The position numbers were made by a program, and so were the translations under genes. 8,297 nt of DNA from Alphaproteobacteria bacterium. Lineage in GTDB: Bacteria > Pseudomonadota > Alphaproteobacteria > UBA6615. Below, piece by piece: positions 6,366-8,297 of this stretch (its first letter is position 1; every line of letters starts with the position of its first letter). The notes under the pieces were generated by a model. It had not been told where the DNA came from, ran no database searches, and saw only the letters and a list, made by a program, of their open reading frames with translations. Location of the stretch: positions 1 to 8,297 of the forward strand of contig JAURLR010000348.1 of assembly GCA_030831135.1 (NCBI GenBank), in the 5' to 3' direction.

Positions 6366-7176
6366 GTTCGGGCATCGGCCCGGCGATCAATTCCGGATCG
6401 AGCCGCAGGTCAAACCAGTTGATCCGCCAGTCCAGATGCGGCCCCGTCGAACGGCCGGTCGATCCGACCGTACCGATGATCTCTCCCGCCGCGACCTCTC
6501 GACCGACCGCAACATCAATCGCGGCGAGGTGAGAATAGATCGAGGTCACCCCATGCCCGTGGTCGATGACGATGGTTCCGCCGGTATAGAACAGATCCGG
6601 CTCGGCCAGCGAGACAACTCCCGCCGCCGATGCCCCGACCGGCGTACCCGGCGAGGCTGCGATATCGACCCCCAGATGCGGGCGGCGCGATTCGCCATTG
6701 AGGATGCGCTGGTTGCCGTAGCGCCCGCTGATACGTCCGGTCATCGGCCAGCGAAAACCCGCGAGCGCATGGACAAGGTCCGAATTCTGCGCCCGGGCGG
6801 CAGATATCAGGCGCCCTTCCCGGAGAATTCGATCCATATCTGCCTGATCAGGCGACACCTTGCGCGGTGGCAGACCATCGATCCGCTCGATCTCATAATC
6901 CCGGACCGAGACCGGAAAACCGAAGATTTCTGACGTCCCGTCCGCTCCGGTGACCGTGATCTGGAGCGGTGCGGACCGGTCACGCCCGATCCCGACGACA
7001 AACCGACCGGTTTGCGAATCGACACGGACCGGTTTGCCGTCAACGGCAACCGAGGCACCAGGTGTGACAAGCCCGATACGGAGTGCGCCCTGCACAACCG
7101 GACCATCGAGTTCGAGCGCGCTGGCGGGACTGACCACAAGCAGTAGCATCACGGCCACCAGAAATGGGTGTTTCAA
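6358..7176 (-). CDS. secreted M23 (LytM-fold) family protein
   Basis: This 272-residue exported protein carries a LytM/M23 domain, whose family members cut peptidoglycan peptide cross-links or regulate amidases in the periplasm. Residues 1-20 form a signal peptide (KH at the N-terminus, hydrophobic core, ASA cleavage site at 18-20). A beta-rich N-terminal region (about 21-100) and a linker precede the peptidase fold (about 144-262). Zinc-site motifs are RRPHLGVD (H167, D171), HGHG (206-209), YSHL (H216) and [13 protein letters not shown] (238-250). In standard M23 enzymes the last motif is HLH and its second His binds zinc; here it is H247-L-D249. The start is TTG at 7176, overlapping the xseA stop as TTGA; AGGGG at 7185-7189 sits eight bases upstream. 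The ATG at residue 10 would destroy the signal peptide. Whether it is an active hydrolase is open. Confidence 0.88.
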   Translation of the reverse strand: MKHPFLVAVMLLLVVSPASALELDGPVVQGALRIGLVTPGASVAVDGKPVRVDSQTGRFVVGIGRDRSAPLQITVTGADGTSEIFGFPVSVRDYEIERIDGLPPRKVSPDQADMDRILREGRLISAARAQNSDLVHALAGFRWPMTGRISGRYGNQRILNGESRRPHLGVDIAASPGTPVGASAAGVVSLAEPDLFYTGGTIVIDHGHGVTSIYSHLAAIDVAVGREVAAGEIIGTVGSTGRSTGPHLDWRINWFDLRLDPELIAGPMPEPR

Positions 7177-8297
7177 AGTAGCGACCCCTGGGGATCATCC
7201 GCCTTGTCAGGCTTGGGTTTGCCTACGGGCTTGCGCGCCGGTTTGCGTTTTGGCTTTGTATCGCCCGATGCTTCCGGGGCCACCTCATCGGCGTCCTCCC
7301 GCAGGCCCACGGATTCAACCCGCGCGGCCACATGGCCCGCGTCGCGAAAGGTCAGCGCAATGCCGTCACCGGCGGTAAGCGCATCAGCCGAAAGCACCGG
7401 CGCACCGCCAGCGTCCCGCACCAGAACGAAGCCGCGCTCGAGAACGCTCTTGTAGGAGTAGCTTTCCAGCAGCTTCTGCAGCCCGTCGAGCTTTTCCCCC
7501 GTGACGTTGAGAAACCGTTTCTGCGCTTGCCCCAATCGTCCGCTGAATGACCCGACATCCTTGAGATCACGCTTGATCCCGGCGTCGGTGGCGACCTTTG
7601 CCGCAGCCAGTTGGGCGACCCAGGATTCCAGTTCGCGCCGCTTTGCATCGACATACTGATCGGGTTTGACCAGCTGGCGACCCTGACCGGAAACCGCGTC
7701 CCCCTTCATTTGAAGCAAACGCATAAGCCCCGGGCTGAGCCGTTCCGCCCAGTCATCCACGCGCTGCATGGCGGCTTCCAGAATACGCCGGGGGGCTGGC
7801 AGACCACGGCCCAAAGCCGTCACCTCCTGCGCACGCCCACGCAGCAAGCGGGTCATGCCGCCGGTCAGACGGGCTTCATCCTCGGCCACTTGTGCAATCA
7901 GGTCGGCGCGCACGGGCACCGCCATTTCGGCAGCCGCCGTCGGCGTCGGCGCACGCCGGTCCGAAGCAAAATCGATCAGGGTCGTATCGGTTTCATGCCC
8001 GACGGCAGAGATCAGCGGAATGTCACTGGCGGCCGCGGCCCGCACGACATTTTCCTCGTTGAACGCCATCAGGTCCTCGAGCGACCCACCCCCGCGCGCC
8101 ACGATCAGAAGGTCGGGGCGCGGCACCGGCCCACCCGGGGCGATCCGGTTGAACCCTTCAATGGCAGCGGTCACCTGGGCAGCAGCCGTGTTGCCCTGCA
8201 CCACGACCGGCCACAACAGAACATGGCGCGGAAATCGGTCTTCGAGACGATGCAGAATATCGCGGATCACAGCGCCCGTGGGCGATGTCACCACGCC
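7173..8297 (-). CDS. xseA: exodeoxyribonuclease VII large subunit (5' truncated by window edge)
   Basis: XseA is the catalytic subunit of exonuclease VII, which with several XseB subunits degrades single-stranded DNA from either end to short oligonucleotides in the cytoplasm. The frame is open through the right edge, so 374 residues are visible and the N-terminal OB-fold is missing. Counting from the edge, [15 protein letters not shown] (1-15) opens the catalytic domain, followed by [11 protein letters not shown] (66-76), [13 protein letters not shown] (97-109) and APTPTAAAE (116-124). A long helical coiled-coil-like region (about 130-280) is typical of the family, and VLERGFVLV (285-293) belongs to the C-terminal segment. 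The final part is a basic Lys/Pro-rich linker (347-365) ending in QGSLL. It probably forms an operon with the M23 gene downstream, overlapping it by four bases. Confidence 0.95.
   Translation of the reverse strand, partial: GVVTSPTGAVIRDILHRLEDRFPRHVLLWPVVVQGNTAAAQVTAAIEGFNRIAPGGPVPRPDLLIVARGGGSLEDLMAFNEENVVRAAAASDIPLISAVGHETDTTLIDFASDRRAPTPTAAAEMAVPVRADLIAQVAEDEARLTGGMTRLLRGRAQEVTALGRGLPAPRRILEAAMQRVDDWAERLSPGLMRLLQMKGDAVSGQGRQLVKPDQYVDAKRRELESWVAQLAAAKVATDAGIKRDLKDVGSFSGRLGQAQKRFLNVTGEKLDGLQKLLESYSYKSVLERGFVLVRDAGGAPVLSADALTAGDGIALTFRDAGHVAARVESVGLREDADEVAPEASGDTKPKRKPARKPVGKPKPDKADDPQGSLL
7185..7189 (-). promoter_or_regulatory. Shine-Dalgarno within the 3' end of xseA for the M23 gene
   Basis: Minus-strand AGGGG lies inside the last codons of xseA, eight bases before the TTG at 7176. 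It supports the TTG as the true start of the M23 gene. Confidence 0.5.

Noticed and set aside
8292..8294. GTG at the right edge as the start of xseA
   Set aside because: It falls inside the conserved GVVTSPTG segment; the frame continues past the window edge, so the gene is truncated rather than starting here.

Overview
The window is a gene-dense, GC-rich stretch of a Gram-negative chromosome. It most likely comes from an alphaproteobacterium, perhaps of the Hyphomonas/Maricaulis type. That placement is inferred from protein sequence style (the SRTDTFGLVLLEALASG glycosyltransferase motif, the [10 protein letters not shown] ending of the M23 protein, the QGSL-type end of XseA) and from a WaaA-LpxK pair. 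No rRNA or marker gene fixes the taxon. There is no sign of mobile elements, CRISPR, tRNA or rRNA genes, and no gene-free stretch exceeds 300 bases.

Layout: (1) 1-648 (+) is the C-terminal part of a GT-B glycosyltransferase cut by the window edge. (2) Facing it on the minus strand are two genes probably transcribed together: a zinc-ribbon class I SAM methyltransferase (1238-2101) and a carboxymuconolactone-decarboxylase-fold protein (656-1201). (3) A divergent intergenic region (about 2102-2249) separates these from a plus-strand operon of three translationally coupled genes: an MsbA-type lipid flippase (about 2250-4076), the Kdo transferase waaA (4073-5395) and the lipid A 4'-kinase lpxK (5392-6357). 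Both junctions are 4-base ATGA overlaps. (4) Converging on lpxK with no gap is a minus-strand pair: xseA, the exonuclease VII large subunit (7173 to beyond the right edge), coupled by a TTGA overlap to a secreted M23 family protein (6358-7176).

The plus-strand operon is the coherent unit. LpxK phosphorylates the lipid A disaccharide to lipid IVA, WaaA adds Kdo to it, and the MsbA-like transporter flips the product across the inner membrane. The glycosyltransferase and the zinc-ribbon methyltransferase may also serve surface glycans, but that is only inferred from family and position.

I found no convincing undescribed system; most of the window is conserved housekeeping. The points worth a second look are a possible sliding-clamp-binding peptide at the XseA C-terminus, an ECF/EcfG-like promoter match that competes with an alternative start site for the transporter, an Asp in place of the usual last zinc-ligand His in the M23 protein, loss of the redox relay residues in the decarboxylase-fold protein, and the abutting convergent stop codons inside a small GC stem.
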